Of a stretch of 64,000 nt of DNA, positions 32,893 to 43,009 are shown piece after piece. The stretch lies in the NCBI RefSeq assembly GCF_000002985.6, contig NC_003282.8, forward strand, positions 2,976,001 to 3,040,000. The letters run 5' to 3'. Below the pieces are notes generated by a model. It ran no database searches. It was not told the origin of the DNA and saw nothing but the letters and a program-made list of their open reading frames with translations. The translations under genes and the position numbers were made by a program. Every line of letters starts with the position of its first letter. Within the stretch, counting starts at the first letter, position 1. The stretch comes from Caenorhabditis elegans. Its lineage: Eukaryota; Nematoda; Chromadorea; Rhabditida; Rhabditidae.

Positions 32893-33664
32893 TAATTTCA
32901 GACAAAATCCAACAAAAAAATTGAAGAAAATGAATGATTTGATGGGGGGAAAAGCTTGTGAAAAGTGGGGTGAAACGTGGCTGTGAGTTGTCGCCTACAG
33001 TAATCCAAAGGGCGCGCGTTTATGTTTTTGACGTGGGTCTCGACGCGAAAACGTAATTTGCACGTATTTTTTGGATTTTAAAGGCAATTTTTCAAGGAAA
33101 AATTCATAAAATTGATCATTATCAAAGGGAAATAAATTTATTAAAAATAAATTATTTTTGTTACATAAAATTCAGAATGCAATAGAGGTTAAATCTGCAA
33201 AACAGCGCTCTCAATGATTACGAGAATTGTACTTTTCATTAATTTCAACATTTTAAAAATATTTGTACTCTTTATTTTTTCCGACGCATCTCTCAAAGTA
33301 TGTTTTAAACTATTTTAATCATTCTTCGCTTTAAAAATCCAATGAAAAAAGAAGAAAGCTACGAAATCAACTGAAGGGGTTACAGTACCCGTTTAAAGGC
33401 GCAGACCCATTTTTAAGCATTTTTAAATGCTTCCAACGTGTTGAGACCACAATTTCAACCAAATAAATAGAGAATAATTCATTTTTATATGATTTTTTTC
33501 GGATTTTTGTTGAAAAAATAAATAATAACAGCTGGTTTCAACAAAAACCGGTTTTAAACATTTTAAAAAAAGTACACATTTATTATAATTATTAATATTA
33601 ATTCGATAACGACTTTGTTCGCACATTTTGAAGCACAATTATCCAGCCAAACATTCAACAGCCG
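32893..33664. other. Region between two minus-strand genes; probable promoter
   Basis: Lies upstream of the 994-residue gene's ATG and downstream of the small secreted gene's stop. About 770 bp, too long for a typical worm operon gap. No TTTCAG acceptor directly precedes the ATG. A GGTTACAGTACCCGTTTAAA fragment near 33,378 is a decayed GTACTCTTTAAAGGCGCA element. No other gene seen. Confidence 0.4.
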
Positions 33665-35199
33665 TTACCGTCCTGAAAATTCTTCACGTTTCAATCCCCC
33701 CACTCCGAAAGAAACTAACACAACATCCCCAGCAGCATTCGTATACTGCCAGCCATCTGCGAAACATGTCATTTGGATAGAGGTTTCTCCAGAATTAAGA
33801 GCGGCGTTGTACTGAAAATTTGGTCATACTTATTTTAAGAACTCACGTGGTGTCAGGCTGTCTCATTTCATTTTGATCTACAGCAAATGCGGGAATATTT
33901 TTCCAGAAAAATTGTGACGTCAGCACGCTCTTAACCAGGCGAAATAAGATGCCGAAGTCTGCGTCTCTCTTCCCCGCATTTTTTGAAGATCAAATCGAAA
34001 TAAGACATTCTGACTCCCCGAGTGAGAGCTGATATCAATTATTACCCCCACAACCGCTGTCTGTCCCTGTACTTCGGCTTGGCAAGTTACAGTAAGAGTG
34101 GTTCCAGATACGCTGAGTGTCGCTTCTGGAACATCATCGTTAGCTGGAGCCGCTACAGTAGGGTTTGCACATGATAACGTCTGAAAGAAAAATGTACGCG
34201 ACAGTATGAAGTAGGTAGGCGTTGTGTCAGAATGTCCAATTTTGGTTTGATCTACGAGAATTGCGGGAGGTTAGGCGCAGGTTTCTCACCTGATTTCGCA
34301 GAGTGTGATGACGTCACATTTTTCCGGAGAAAAAATTCCCGCATTTTTTGTAGATCAAACCGCGACGGGACAGCAGTTTTTATAAATTTTCGTCGCGACT
34401 TCAATATGCGAAATGTTCTCGCCACGCGCCACTCATTAAATTAAAAGAGTTTTTGCGAAAAATTGCTTATATCACAAGCTTTAATCTTGTTTTTTTTTAA
34501 TTGTTTCTGGTGATTTTTCGTATATTTAATTTTGATCTACGCAAAATTTTCAAATTAACTCTCAAAAATCAATGAGTGGCGTGTGGCGAGACCATTTCGA
34601 ATAAATGTGCCCTCCTTTAAAGTCGTAGTGGAAGAAAATATATATGTAACTAGCCTAAAACCAATATCCCAAACTACAGTAATCCTACAGTAACCCTACA
34701 GTACGTCTACAGTACTACTACTACAGTACTCCGACCATATCCCCCCCACTGACCCTAAACCAATATTCCTTCATAAGCCAAAAATTTGCACACTACAAAG
34801 ACTACATAGACTACAAACTCCGGACAGACGAACTGTACTGCACGTGGTCTCAGGCTGTCTCATCACGCCTTGATCTACAAAAAATGCGGGAATTATATGC
34901 CTAAAAAATGTGAAAATGTGACGTCAGCACGTTCTTAACCATTCAAAATCAATTGAAAACTCTGCGTCTCTTCTCCCGCATTTTTTGTATATCTACGTAG
35001 ATCAAGCCCAAATTAGAACCTCTGACACTGATTCCAAGTTCCGCGCAGTGCATATTTTTTTTCAAATTCAAACATTTTAATAATTCTCCGAAAAAAAAAG
35101 CTCAAAACTCACAGCACTAGCAGAATTCTGAGTTGCCATGCACGACAACGTTGGATCAAATAAATTCAGAATTAGAAGAACGAAAATGGCGAGAATCAT
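33665..35199 (-). CDS. Small secreted Cys-containing protein, 122 residues
   Basis: Three exons join in phase 0: 35113-35199 (ATG 35197-35199), 34046-34180 and 33665-33811 (TAA). Residues 1-20 are a strong signal peptide (MILAIFVLLILNLFDPTLSC). The rest is Ser/Thr/Ala/Gly-rich with short beta-like stretches around spaced cysteines (TLSCANP, LTVTCQA, IQMTCFADGWQY). The pattern loosely recalls nematode C6-type extracellular repeats, but only four cysteines are visible, so the family is unproven. Each of its two introns contains copies of the CACGTGG MITE family. The neighbouring plus-strand gene is divergent, starting 1.5 kb away. Likely secreted or cuticle/extracellular; function unknown. Confidence 0.65.
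33844..34023. mobile_element. MITE, CACGTGG family, copy 14
   Basis: Starts CACGTGGTGTCAGGCTGTCT and ends ATTCTGACTCCCCGAG. It occupies most of the 234-bp second intron of the small secreted gene. Confidence 0.85.
34207..34374. mobile_element. MITE, CACGTGG family, copy 15, right end lost
   Basis: Left end GTTGTGTCAGAATGTCC; inner arms TTGCGGGAGG and CCCGCATTTTTTGTAGATC; it stops at GACGGGACAGCAG. Confidence 0.75.
34380..34645. repeat. Palindrome, GTGGCGAGACC arms
   Basis: TCTCGCCACGCGCCACTCAT on the left pairs with ATGAGTGGCGTGTGGCGAGA near 34,572. The right side ends CCTCCTTTAAAGTCGTAGTGG, like the element at 42,091. Confidence 0.65.
34841..35030. mobile_element. MITE, CACGTGG family, copy 16
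   Basis: Starts CACGTGGTCTCAGGCTGTCT and ends CCTCTGACACTG. Lies in the first intron of the small secreted gene. Confidence 0.8.
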
Positions 35200-35409
35200 G
35201 GCGGCGATTTAGACGGTTCTCGGCGCACCGAACCCTACTATTTGTACCTTTTGCGGCGGTTTTGCACTAAAACATGAAACCCATAAATCACTTTCTCTCA
35301 AATCAAACGTAAATTGAATTGCTACAAGAGAAGAGGATGAGGTGTGGAACAAGCCGGATATTCCCAAATGTACCAATTATAGGGGGAAAAACATTGAATG
35401 TATCTTGAA

Positions 35410-36060
35410 CTTCACCGTCAGTGGGGAAATTGCTTTAAAACATGCCTATCAGGGTTGTGCGGCAAATTTGCCGAATTTGCCGAATTTGCCGAATTTGCCG
35501 TTTGCCGAGCTCGGCAAATTTGCCGAATTTGCCGCACACCCCTGATGCCTATGGTACCCCAATGACCTAAAAGCATGGTGAAAAATTTTTAAAAAATTTC
35601 CCAGATTTTATATGATTTTTTGAAAACTGAAAAAATCTCAGTTTTTGCCAAATTCCTATTTGAATTTCCCACGTATTTGTGCGTATTTGTCCAGTGGAGC
35701 GCACTTGCATCTTTTCAGAAAAAATGATTTTGGAGTGTTTTTTCCCAGTGTTTTTTCAATGTATTTATCCAAAATTATTGAAATCTTGAAAAAATAATAT
35801 CAAAACTCGAAAAATAATGGAGAAAACACTCCAAAATCATTTTTTCTGAAAAGATGCAAGGGCGCTCCACTGGACAAATACGCACAAATACGCGGGAAAT
35901 TCAAACAGGAATTTGGCAGAACTGAGATTTTTTCAGTTTTCAAAAAATCATATAAAATCAGGAAATTTTTTAAAAATTTTTTCACCATGATTTTCGGTCA
36001 TTGTGGTACCATAGGCATGTTTTAAAGCAATTTCCCCATTGGCGCTACTCCTCCTTTAAA
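35410..36060. mobile_element. 650-bp palindromic element, CCTTTAAAGGAGGAGTA family
   Basis: Arms pair from GTGGGGAAATTGCTTTAAAA and GTGAAAAATTTTTAAAAAAT to TGGAGCGCACTTGCATCTTT and back, ending ATTGGCGCTACTCCTCCTTT. The right arm contains the uninterrupted sequence CATGCCTATGGTACC that is split by an insertion in the left arm. Confidence 0.85.
35450..35544. mobile_element. 95-bp hAT-like micro-element with 8-bp target duplication
   Basis: Flanked by exact ATGCCTAT copies (35,442-35,449 and 35,545-35,552). Ends CAGGGTTGTGCGGCAAATTT and, reversed, CAGGGGTGTGCGGCAAATTC; the interior is CCGAATTTG units. An 8-bp duplication with CAGGG termini is typical of hAT transposons. The empty site is preserved in the opposite arm of the host palindrome near 36,006-36,020. 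Confidence 0.9.
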
Positions 36061-36069
36061 AATACCTTT

Positions 36070-36470
36070 TATTAACGAGGGACGAGAAAAAAAACGGTTT
36101 CTAGATCATGGCCGAGGATCCGACCCCATATGTAAAAAAAATTTAGTTATCAGTTTTGATAAGAAAAAAACGGGAAAAATCGGTGAAAAACAAAAGAAAA
36201 CAAAGCAAGATCTAATTAAGTTGCCGCTAAATCTTGTCACGGGGTTCTGGCCTTCCTCATTGAATTTTTCGCGCTCCATTGACAATCGCCCGTGTACTCC
36301 ACACGGACAAACACATTTAGTTTTACAACTAGAACCGAGCCGCGACGCGACACGCAACGCGCCGTAAATCTACCCCAGATATGGCCGAGCCAAAATGGCC
36401 TATTTCGGCAAACTCTTCCATTTCAATTTATTAGGGATGCCAGAAATCCGTGTCTTATCGGATGTTTGGC
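36070..36470. repeat. Fragments of two foldback families
   Basis: ACGAGGGACGAGAAAAAAAA and GATCATGGCCGAGGATCCGA (36,077-36,125) match the arm of the 24,783 element. From 36,235 a single 210-bp arm of the GCGCTCCATTGACAATCGCC family runs to about 36,450. Confidence 0.8.
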
Positions 36471-36702
36471 CATGGCCTAAAAACCGTGAACTTTGCAATT
36501 CTTCGAATGACGTGGCACTTTTGACACCTGTCACCTGATGACCGATAAGAAGTTCTGAAATTTCAAAAAAAAAAAAGAAAATGTTCAGGCTGACAGCAGG
36601 TGTCACTGATAAGCTGATAAGCGGTTCGTGTCGAAACTCTCTCACCCCACCTCGCTGTCCCAAAACCATGCATTTTTTGTATTCGCACCCCATAATTGCA
36701 TA

Positions 36703-38278
36703 ATGATCAACGAGGAACAGCTGCAGCAGCAGCAGCAGCACAGAAGAAAGAAAAAACCAGCGGATGAGGTGACTCAGAAGATGCCGAGTGGTGAAAAGGA
36801 GCCGATGGATCCGTACAAAGTGAGTTTTGCGAAAAAAAAATTCTGCCAGAACAAAAAATCCGGCGGATATTTAAACTTATAACTGCGACCAATCAGCGAT
36901 TCGCTCAGCCCACTTTTCGACCAATCAGCAAAAGTTTGCAGAGTTCAAAGGCGCTGATTGGTTTGAAAGTGAGTGGGGCTTAGCGCTGATTGGTTTCGCA
37001 TTTTTCGTTTTCTATGACATTGAAACAAGGAGATTTTGTGTCGGAGTGAAGGTGTTACAACGGTAGAGATACTGTAGAGGTATAAGGTACTGTAGGATTA
37101 CTGTAGTTTCGGAAATTTTGGGTTTCTAGCTTTTGAAGAGGTATTATGTTGGTAGTGGTGGGGGAATAATGTCGAGCTATTGTAGTGGTACTGTAGGGGT
37201 ACTGTAGGCTTACTGTAGATGTACTGTAGGGATGCTGAGATTTAGGCTTAACTTTAGGCTTAGGCTAAGGCATAGGCTTAGGCTTAGGCTCAGCTTTAGG
37301 CTTAGTCCTATGCCTAAGTTTAGGTTCAAGACTAGGCTTAGACTCAAGCTTATTTATTTCGATTTTCAGCTAGGAGCACTGAAAAAAGCACAAAACGAGC
37401 GAAAAAACGATTGGATCGCTCTTAGGCTTAGGCTAAGGCTTAGTCTTAGGCTTAGGCTCAGGTTTAGGCTTAGGCTCAAGCTTCTTTATTTCCATTTTCA
37501 GCTAGAAGCACTGTAAAAAGCACAAATCGAGCGAAACAACGAATGGATCGCTCTTAGGTTTAGGTTTAGGCCTAGGCTAAGGTTCAGGTTTAGGGTTAGG
37601 CTTAGGCTTAGGACTAGGTTTAGGCTCAGGCTTAGGTTTAGGCTTAGGCTTGGGCTTAGGCTTGGGCATAGGCTTAGGCTCAAGCTTATTTATTTCGATT
37701 TTCAGCTAGAAGCACTGAAAAAAGCGCAAATCGAGCGAGACAACGAATGGATCGCTTTTAGGCTTAGGTTAAGGCTTAGGCTTAGGTTAAGGCTTAGGCT
37801 TAGGCTTAGGACTAGGTTTAGGCTCAAGCTTATCTCTTTCGATTTTCAGCTAGAAGCTCTCAAAAAAGCACAAATCGAGCGAAACAACGAATGGATCGAA
37901 AAAATGTCGCCAATCGTGAAATACAAGGTAATTATGAAACACGAGACGTTCCTGTCAAAATTGATATTCCAGATTCAGGAGTACATCCGTAAACAGAGAG
38001 CAAAGAAAATGCAACGGAGAAAGTTCTCACTGGCATGTGGTCTGAATCATCGGAATGGGAATGGAGAGCCCAGTTCTTCAGTGTCGCTGAGAAGACGTCC
38101 GAAAAAGAAGCCGTCCATGAAAGAGCACAGTTCTTCTGCTCCAGTGCTCTCCAGAAACTTGAGTCAACCAGGGGAAAGTGTTTCAGAATCTCGAAAAGAA
38201 GCCTCAGCTGTCTCAAATCGAAGAAAATCGGCACCAATTCAACATATGGACATGAGAGATTTGGATGACTTGGAATGA
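36703..38278 (+). CDS. 166-residue basic protein of unknown function
   Basis: Three exons join in phase 0: 36703-36819, 37850-37927 and 37973-38278 (TGA). The protein starts MINEEQLQQQQQHRRKKK. Residues about 40-85 are charged and predicted helical (ALKKAQIERNNEWIEKM, then IQEYIRKQRAKKMQRRK). The C-terminal 80 residues are Ser/Arg/Lys-rich with SLRRRPKKKPSMKE and SNRRKSAP, ending acidic (DLDDLE). The composition suggests a nuclear or nucleic-acid-associated protein, but no family is recognised. Intron 1 contains three decayed copies of the start of exon 2 separated by telomere-like repeat. Intron 2 is 45 nt. A consensus AATAAA lies 145 bp after the stop. Confidence 0.7.
36889..36993. promoter_or_regulatory. 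Four CCAATCAGC boxes
   Basis: CCAATCAGC occurs at 36,889 and 36,921 on plus and, inverted as GCTGATTGG, at 36,953 and 36,985. Spacing is a regular 32 bp. CCAAT is the core NF-Y site. They lie in intron 1 of the 166-residue gene, about 70-175 bp after its first exon. Confidence 0.55.
37225..37840. repeat. Telomere-like TTAGGC array with three decayed exon copies
   Basis: Degenerate TTAGGC/TTAGGT units, the worm telomere motif, fill the end of intron 1. Copies of the splice acceptor plus the first 50 nt or so of exon 2 (CTAGAAGCACTGAAAAAAGC ... GAATGGATCG) begin at 37,370, 37,502 and 37,706; the functional exon is at 37,850. Each copy passes from GGATCG directly into CTTAGG repeat and lacks a donor. 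Copy 2 has an in-frame TAA. Confidence 0.95.
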
Positions 38279-38422
38279 AAAATAACTTCTTTTTTTTTGA
38301 TAAATTGTAATTACTCTGAAAGAGTCTGAAAATATATTGTACACTATTATTTTTTGGAACTTTAAAAAATGTTCCCAACGTTTCTAACGATTTTTCATTA
38401 TATATCATGTTTTCTGGAACTC

Positions 38423-38428
38423 AATAAA
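38423..38428 (+). terminator. Polyadenylation signal AATAAA
   Basis: AATAAA followed by a T-rich stretch, 145 bp beyond the stop of the 166-residue gene. Confidence 0.65.
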
Positions 38429-38479
38429 GACTTTTTTTTTATTAAACTTTGCAAATACTCATAACCTCAAAGATTTTGT

Positions 38480-39735
38480 TTTAAAGGTGGAGTGGAGTCA
38501 AAAAATTTGCTCTAAATGACAGAATACAGTCCCAATATACCGAATAATGGAAGCTGCGGAGCTTTGTTGCGCGCAAAACAATAAATCACTCCATAATAGT
38601 CAGTTTAAACAAATTTCCCCTCAATTTCTCAGCAATTTGTTGTACACCTCTCCAACCGCTCCCCGCCGTTCCATCTATCACCGAACACAATCTCTCGAAT
38701 ACGTGGCGTTCCCCCCCCCGTATGTCCCAAAACAATTTGTATGACCTTTTATGGCAATCATCCACACCTTCTTGTCGTCTCCCCTTCTCTTAATTTTATC
38801 TTGATTTACGTGTTCACCTCAACTCGTGTCAACTATCTCTGCGTCTCTAATCCCCTAACACTATTTCCCGGGGGAGATGACAAGTTGCGCTCCCGCTCGG
38901 GTTGTCTCTTGTCCAATTTTATCGTCGTTTTCCTGATTTATCGCTTTTGGAGTAGTAACGAATTTTTTTTGCATGGAGTTCCATGTAAAAACATGCATTA
39001 ATCATTGATATGTCATCAAAACACAAAGAGTAGATTATCTAGAAAATTCAACCGGAGAAACTCAGCCCCTGGCAACGGAAGTTTTGATCAGTTTTCTCTT
39101 TTCTCTTTTCACTTTCATAATGGTTGTGAAGTTTGATAAAATCACAAAATATAACAATTTCTGAAAATTTTCCAGCATGTTTGGCTACCCCTGAACGGAT
39201 TTAAAGCACTTTGTGCATTTTTCACTAAATTCGAAGCTCGTTAAAATTGCTCCAAAAGCGGTTTTTTTGCACGTTTTTCATATTTAAAAAATTCCAAAAA
39301 GTTTTTAGAACTCTTGTAAAACGGAAAAAAATCTGCAAAAATTATTTTTCCAGCAATTTTACGAGTACACAAATTTTTAGCTCCGTGAAAGTTTTTTCAA
39401 ATTGGTTTTTTACAGACTTGAGTAAACATTTTAGCGGTTGTTTTTTTTGCGAATTTTGTTAAAACTTACATCTATGTTGTAACAAAAATTTTCGAATTTT
39501 ATTTTCAGAAAAAATTAAAAATTGCAACAAAAAAAATCCAGAATTATTGAAATTGATAGTCTACAAAAATCACTCTTGGAGCAATTTTAAAGGTATGAAC
39601 AGCTCTCAGTGCACAAGGCCAAGATGTGGACGGAGCCTATTTAGTAATCTTCTAATTTTGTGCATCGGATGTTTAAGTACTTTCCGATACTTTTAGCATA
39701 TTTTTATTGGCAGTACAAAATATATCAGATTTGCT
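38480..39735. other. Intergenic
   Basis: AAAGGTGGAGTGGAGTC near 38,484 is a solo end of the element at 40,974. Positions 38,560-38,960 are unique, pyrimidine-rich on plus and moderately GC-rich, perhaps regulatory. The remainder is AT-rich. No gene supported. Confidence 0.35.
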
Positions 39736-39736
39736 T

Positions 39737-39860
39737 ACCGTATTTCCTCTATTAGTCTTGCAGCCTCTATTAGTCTTGCACCCCTAAAGACCAATCGAAA
39801 ATTAGTCTTGCAGCCTCTATTAGTATTGCATGCAAGACAAATAGAGGAAATACGGTAATA
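39737..39860. mobile_element. Short element, TACCGTATTTCCTCTATTAG ends
   Basis: ACCGTATTTCCTCTATTAGT on the left and CAAATAGAGGAAATACGGTA on the right form a terminal inverted repeat, with internal direct repeats of CTATTAGTCTTGCA. Confidence 0.8.
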
Positions 39861-40059
39861 GTATTGCACACCTATTTTTGCCAGACCAGCAGTATTTTGT
39901 GAAAACTTCACCAATTTCGCCATTTTTAGATAAATTAAATTTTAAAGTGTTCAAATAATTGATAAAACAATAGAAAAGCATGTATTTTGTACGATTTAGA
40001 CTGTTTCAAGTCAAATTTTCGACGTTTAATGGTCAATTTTACAAAGCTATTGGATCTTC

Positions 40060-40175
40060 GAAAATTAGTCTTGCAGCCTCTAATGGTCTTGCAGTCTCTA
40101 TTAGTCTTGCACCCCTACGGGTTGATTAAAAATTAGTCTTGCATGCAAGACTAATAGAGAAAATACAGTAATTAT
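40060..40175. mobile_element. Second TCTATTAGTCTTGCA element, left end degenerate
   Basis: Internal AGTCTTGCAGCCTCTAATGG repeats and right end CTAATAGAGAAAATACAGTA match the 39,737 element. Confidence 0.7.
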
Positions 40176-40179
40176 TTTA

Positions 40180-40970
40180 AAAAATGTTTTTTTTTATGAT
40201 GGAGTTTCAAAGCTTAAAGATACACGGTTTTATATGGATGGCTCTCGCCACGAATAAAAAAATTGCATAATTTTCTAAATTTTCCGGTCTCAGATATCAA
40301 AATTGAAATTTCTCAAAATTGCCATTCGAATAGCCTCTATTCAATTTCAGAAACACTTTTCAGAATACTATCGCCAATGGGGAAATTTTCAAGTTCTACC
40401 CTAAAATTGGAAGACCCACTAAATTGACCCACAAAACTCAACTGTGCACCTTCAAAATCAAGCATAACCATGTAGATACATAAATACTCTTTGGTAAAAT
40501 TGACAAATTGAATCTCATTTGATATCCGGAATGTGTCCTATACCCACTGACTGATGACACTAATCGATCGTATTCCTTTTGGCGCCACCCGTCTCCTTTT
40601 TGGAAGACCTCCCGCAGTGCCCGCCCTTATACGTCTTGGGTGGTCTTCAGGAGGGTACGGTACCTGAATTTTGATGTATACGCTTTTTTTTGTTGTATTG
40701 CATTGAGGTATTATTTTCATGGTGTCATATGTTTTTGAAATTCATACTGTTTTTTTTTAATTTTTCCAAAAACTTTGGCTCCGCGAGCAAGGTGTTTTAA
40801 TATTTTATATACATATACATATGTGCATTTTTGTTTGAGCAAACGATTTTTTGATGTTTTCAAAAAATTTTAATTTTTAGAACTTGCAATCAAAATGGAA
40901 AAATAATTAGTTTTCACGTATGTATTTAAATTTAGTATTTTTAAAATCAACCTTTTTTCTTTGAATTTTA
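40180..40970. other. Intergenic with an isolated GC-rich exon-like segment
   Basis: AT-rich apart from 40,544-40,663. On minus that segment has an acceptor (AAAATTCAG), 40 open codons in phase 0 (VPYPPEDHPRRIRAGTAGGL...) and a GTATAG donor. No partner exon was found. Confidence 0.35.
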
Positions 40971-40973
40971 TAT

Positions 40974-41395
40974 TTTAAAGGTGGTATAGTCGAAATTTTT
41001 GCTCTATCAGACTCAAAATTGTCTGAAAACACCGAATTTCCTAATGAAACTTCTTGAAACTTCTCAAAAAAAAAAGTTATAGGAGCTCAAAAAATGACCT
41101 AAAATTAGTTAAAATTTGGAATTTGACCAGTGGCTGGAACTGGAAACTAATTTTCTTTAAATCACCGTCTAGTTTTAACTTGTAATACCAAAATTAGAAG
41201 GTGATATAAAAAAAGTTAGTTTCCAGCCACTGGTCAAATTCCAAATAAAATTTAACTAATTTTAGGTCATTTTTTGAGCCGGCATATCTTTTTTTTGAGC
41301 AGTTTTCAAGAAGTTTTATTATGAAATTCGGTGTTTTAAAACAATTTTGAGTTTCATGAAACAATAAAAACTCGACTACACCACCTTTAATTGGG
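40974..41395. mobile_element. 420-bp palindrome, TTAAAGGTGGTGTAGTCGAG family
   Basis: Left AAAGGTGGTATAGTCGAAAT, right ACTCGACTACACCACCTTTA. Inner arms pair through GACCAGTGGCTGGAACTGGA and TAGTTTCCAGCCACTGGTCA. Confidence 0.85.
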
Positions 41396-41399
41396 CTTT

Positions 41400-42085
41400 A
41401 GTTGAAACATTCTAGAAATTAAAACCTAAAGCAATTCTGAAAATTACTCAAATATTCCACCTTTTTTTGGAAAATTTAGCAGTTTACCAAAACTTTGACT
41501 GAAAATTTTGAAGCATCTATAATTTTTCAAAAGGGTTTTAATAATTTTTTTTCAAATTTCCGCACTGCTTTCTCATCTAGTTTTGAAAATTTCAAAATTT
41601 CAATATATGTATTGGTTCACTTTTAACACAGAAAAATCGGATATAGAACTATTTTAATTTGAAATCAACTTAACTTCTAAAAGCTGAAATTTAAAAAAAA
41701 AATCGAAAAAAAAATCGAAAAAAGGTCCCGGTATTTTCGGTATTTTATTAGTCCTAAGAACTTTTTTTTTACCACCCAAAAAATGAACAACAAATCACAT
41801 TTTTGAATGTGTATAATTTTAATCAAAACTACCTAGTGGAACGTTTTTTTTTGTGGTTTTTTGTAATCTCTAGTACTTGGAACTTAATCAGTATTTTCTT
41901 GGTTATCACCAGTTTTATTAGTTCTATAGTATATCTATGCAAACTTATACACCTCATGTGGTTTGATTTTTTGAATTGTAATTTTATAAAAGGTTGGCAA
42001 AACTCAGAGAGATGTAGACCCATTTTTTTGAAAAAAAAAACACCACAAAATAAAGCCGTTAAATTTTTAATTTTAGACAAAATAT
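41400..42085. other. Intergenic, AT-rich
   Basis: No recognisable feature. Confidence 0.4.
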
Positions 42086-42265
42086 TTAAATACAGTGCAT
42101 TTTTTTCCACTTTAAAGGGGGGGGGGCGCATTTACGCGCGATGGTCTCGACACGCCTCGCACCACCCACTGATTTTTGGGGTGCGTGGCGAGACCAATGG
42201 TGTGACCATCGCGCGTAAATGCGCCCCCCTTTAAAGTCGTAGAAGTGGAAAAAATGCACTGTATG
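42086..42265. mobile_element. Palindrome, GCGCATTTACGCGCGATGG
   Basis: TACAGTGCATTTTTTCCAC and GCGCATTTACGCGCGATGGT on the left mirror ACCATCGCGCGTAAATGCGC and GTGGAAAAAATGCACTGTA on the right. The central CACCCACTGATTTTTGGGG is unique. Confidence 0.85.
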
Positions 42266-42289
42266 GTATATATATATATATATGTATAC

Positions 42290-43005
42290 GTTTACGGCAA
42301 ATCGGCAAATTGGCAAATTGCCGGAATTATGATTGTCCGGCAAATCGGCAAGCCGGAAAATTGCCGATTTGCTGAATTTGCCGGAAATTTTCGGCAAATT
42401 GCGACTTTGCGCATTTTTTTGGAAATTTTAGAACTTTAATTTTAATCGACAAAATTGTACGCATCCTATGAATGTTCCTGCATCTATTTTGTAAAGTAAG
42501 CGAATTCCATGAAAATATCTACGGAAAACGGGAAAAAATTTCAAAAAGGCACAGGTTCCAGTGTTTCCGTCTTATATAAAATCCCTCTGAAAAATTCCGG
42601 CAAATTGGCAAACCGGCAAAAAAACAAAAATATTTGCCGCCCACCTCCTGATTCAAATGCTTCTCTCTATCGATTTTTCCCTCCAAAGTTTCATGTCAAC
42701 CGTCCTTTTTCATAAGTTCGGTAGAGAAAGAGAATCGATAAGATCTTGGAGGAGTACTGTAGTTTCTCAATTCTTCATTGAAACAAGTCTTTCTCACCAA
42801 TCGTGCCGCGTCGCGTGTCTTTACCCCCACTTTTTCCTCTTTCGAAATATAAATTTCAAATTTGATTGACAACAGAAACTTTAAGTTTTATTGGGTTTCT
42901 TCATTTACAAGATTTGCCCTATAATACCTATGATACTCAAATTTTGCCGTGCATTCACAAAACGCCTGCCTACGCGCCTACGAGGCATACTCAGATCAAG
43001 CCAAA
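42290..43005. other. lin-22 upstream region, distal part
   Basis: 42,295-42,410 and 42,595-42,635 hold GCCGATTTGCC family repeats. 42,640-42,860 is unique and moderately GC-rich. A short GCCTGCCTACGCGCC motif occurs near 42,965. Possible lin-22 regulatory DNA. Confidence 0.35.
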
Positions 43006-43009
43006 CAGT

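Noticed and set aside
38547..39001. Two plus-strand frames (65 and 86 codons)
   Set aside because: Unique, pyrimidine-rich sequence without acceptor/donor structure or recognisable domains. Regulatory DNA is more likely.
40003..40010. CTGTTTCA core, like the upstream motif of 21U-RNA genes (also its complement near 4301)
   Set aside because: An isolated 8-mer is expected by chance in 64 kb. I recall this region as outside the main chromosome IV piRNA clusters and could not confirm a 21-nt start.
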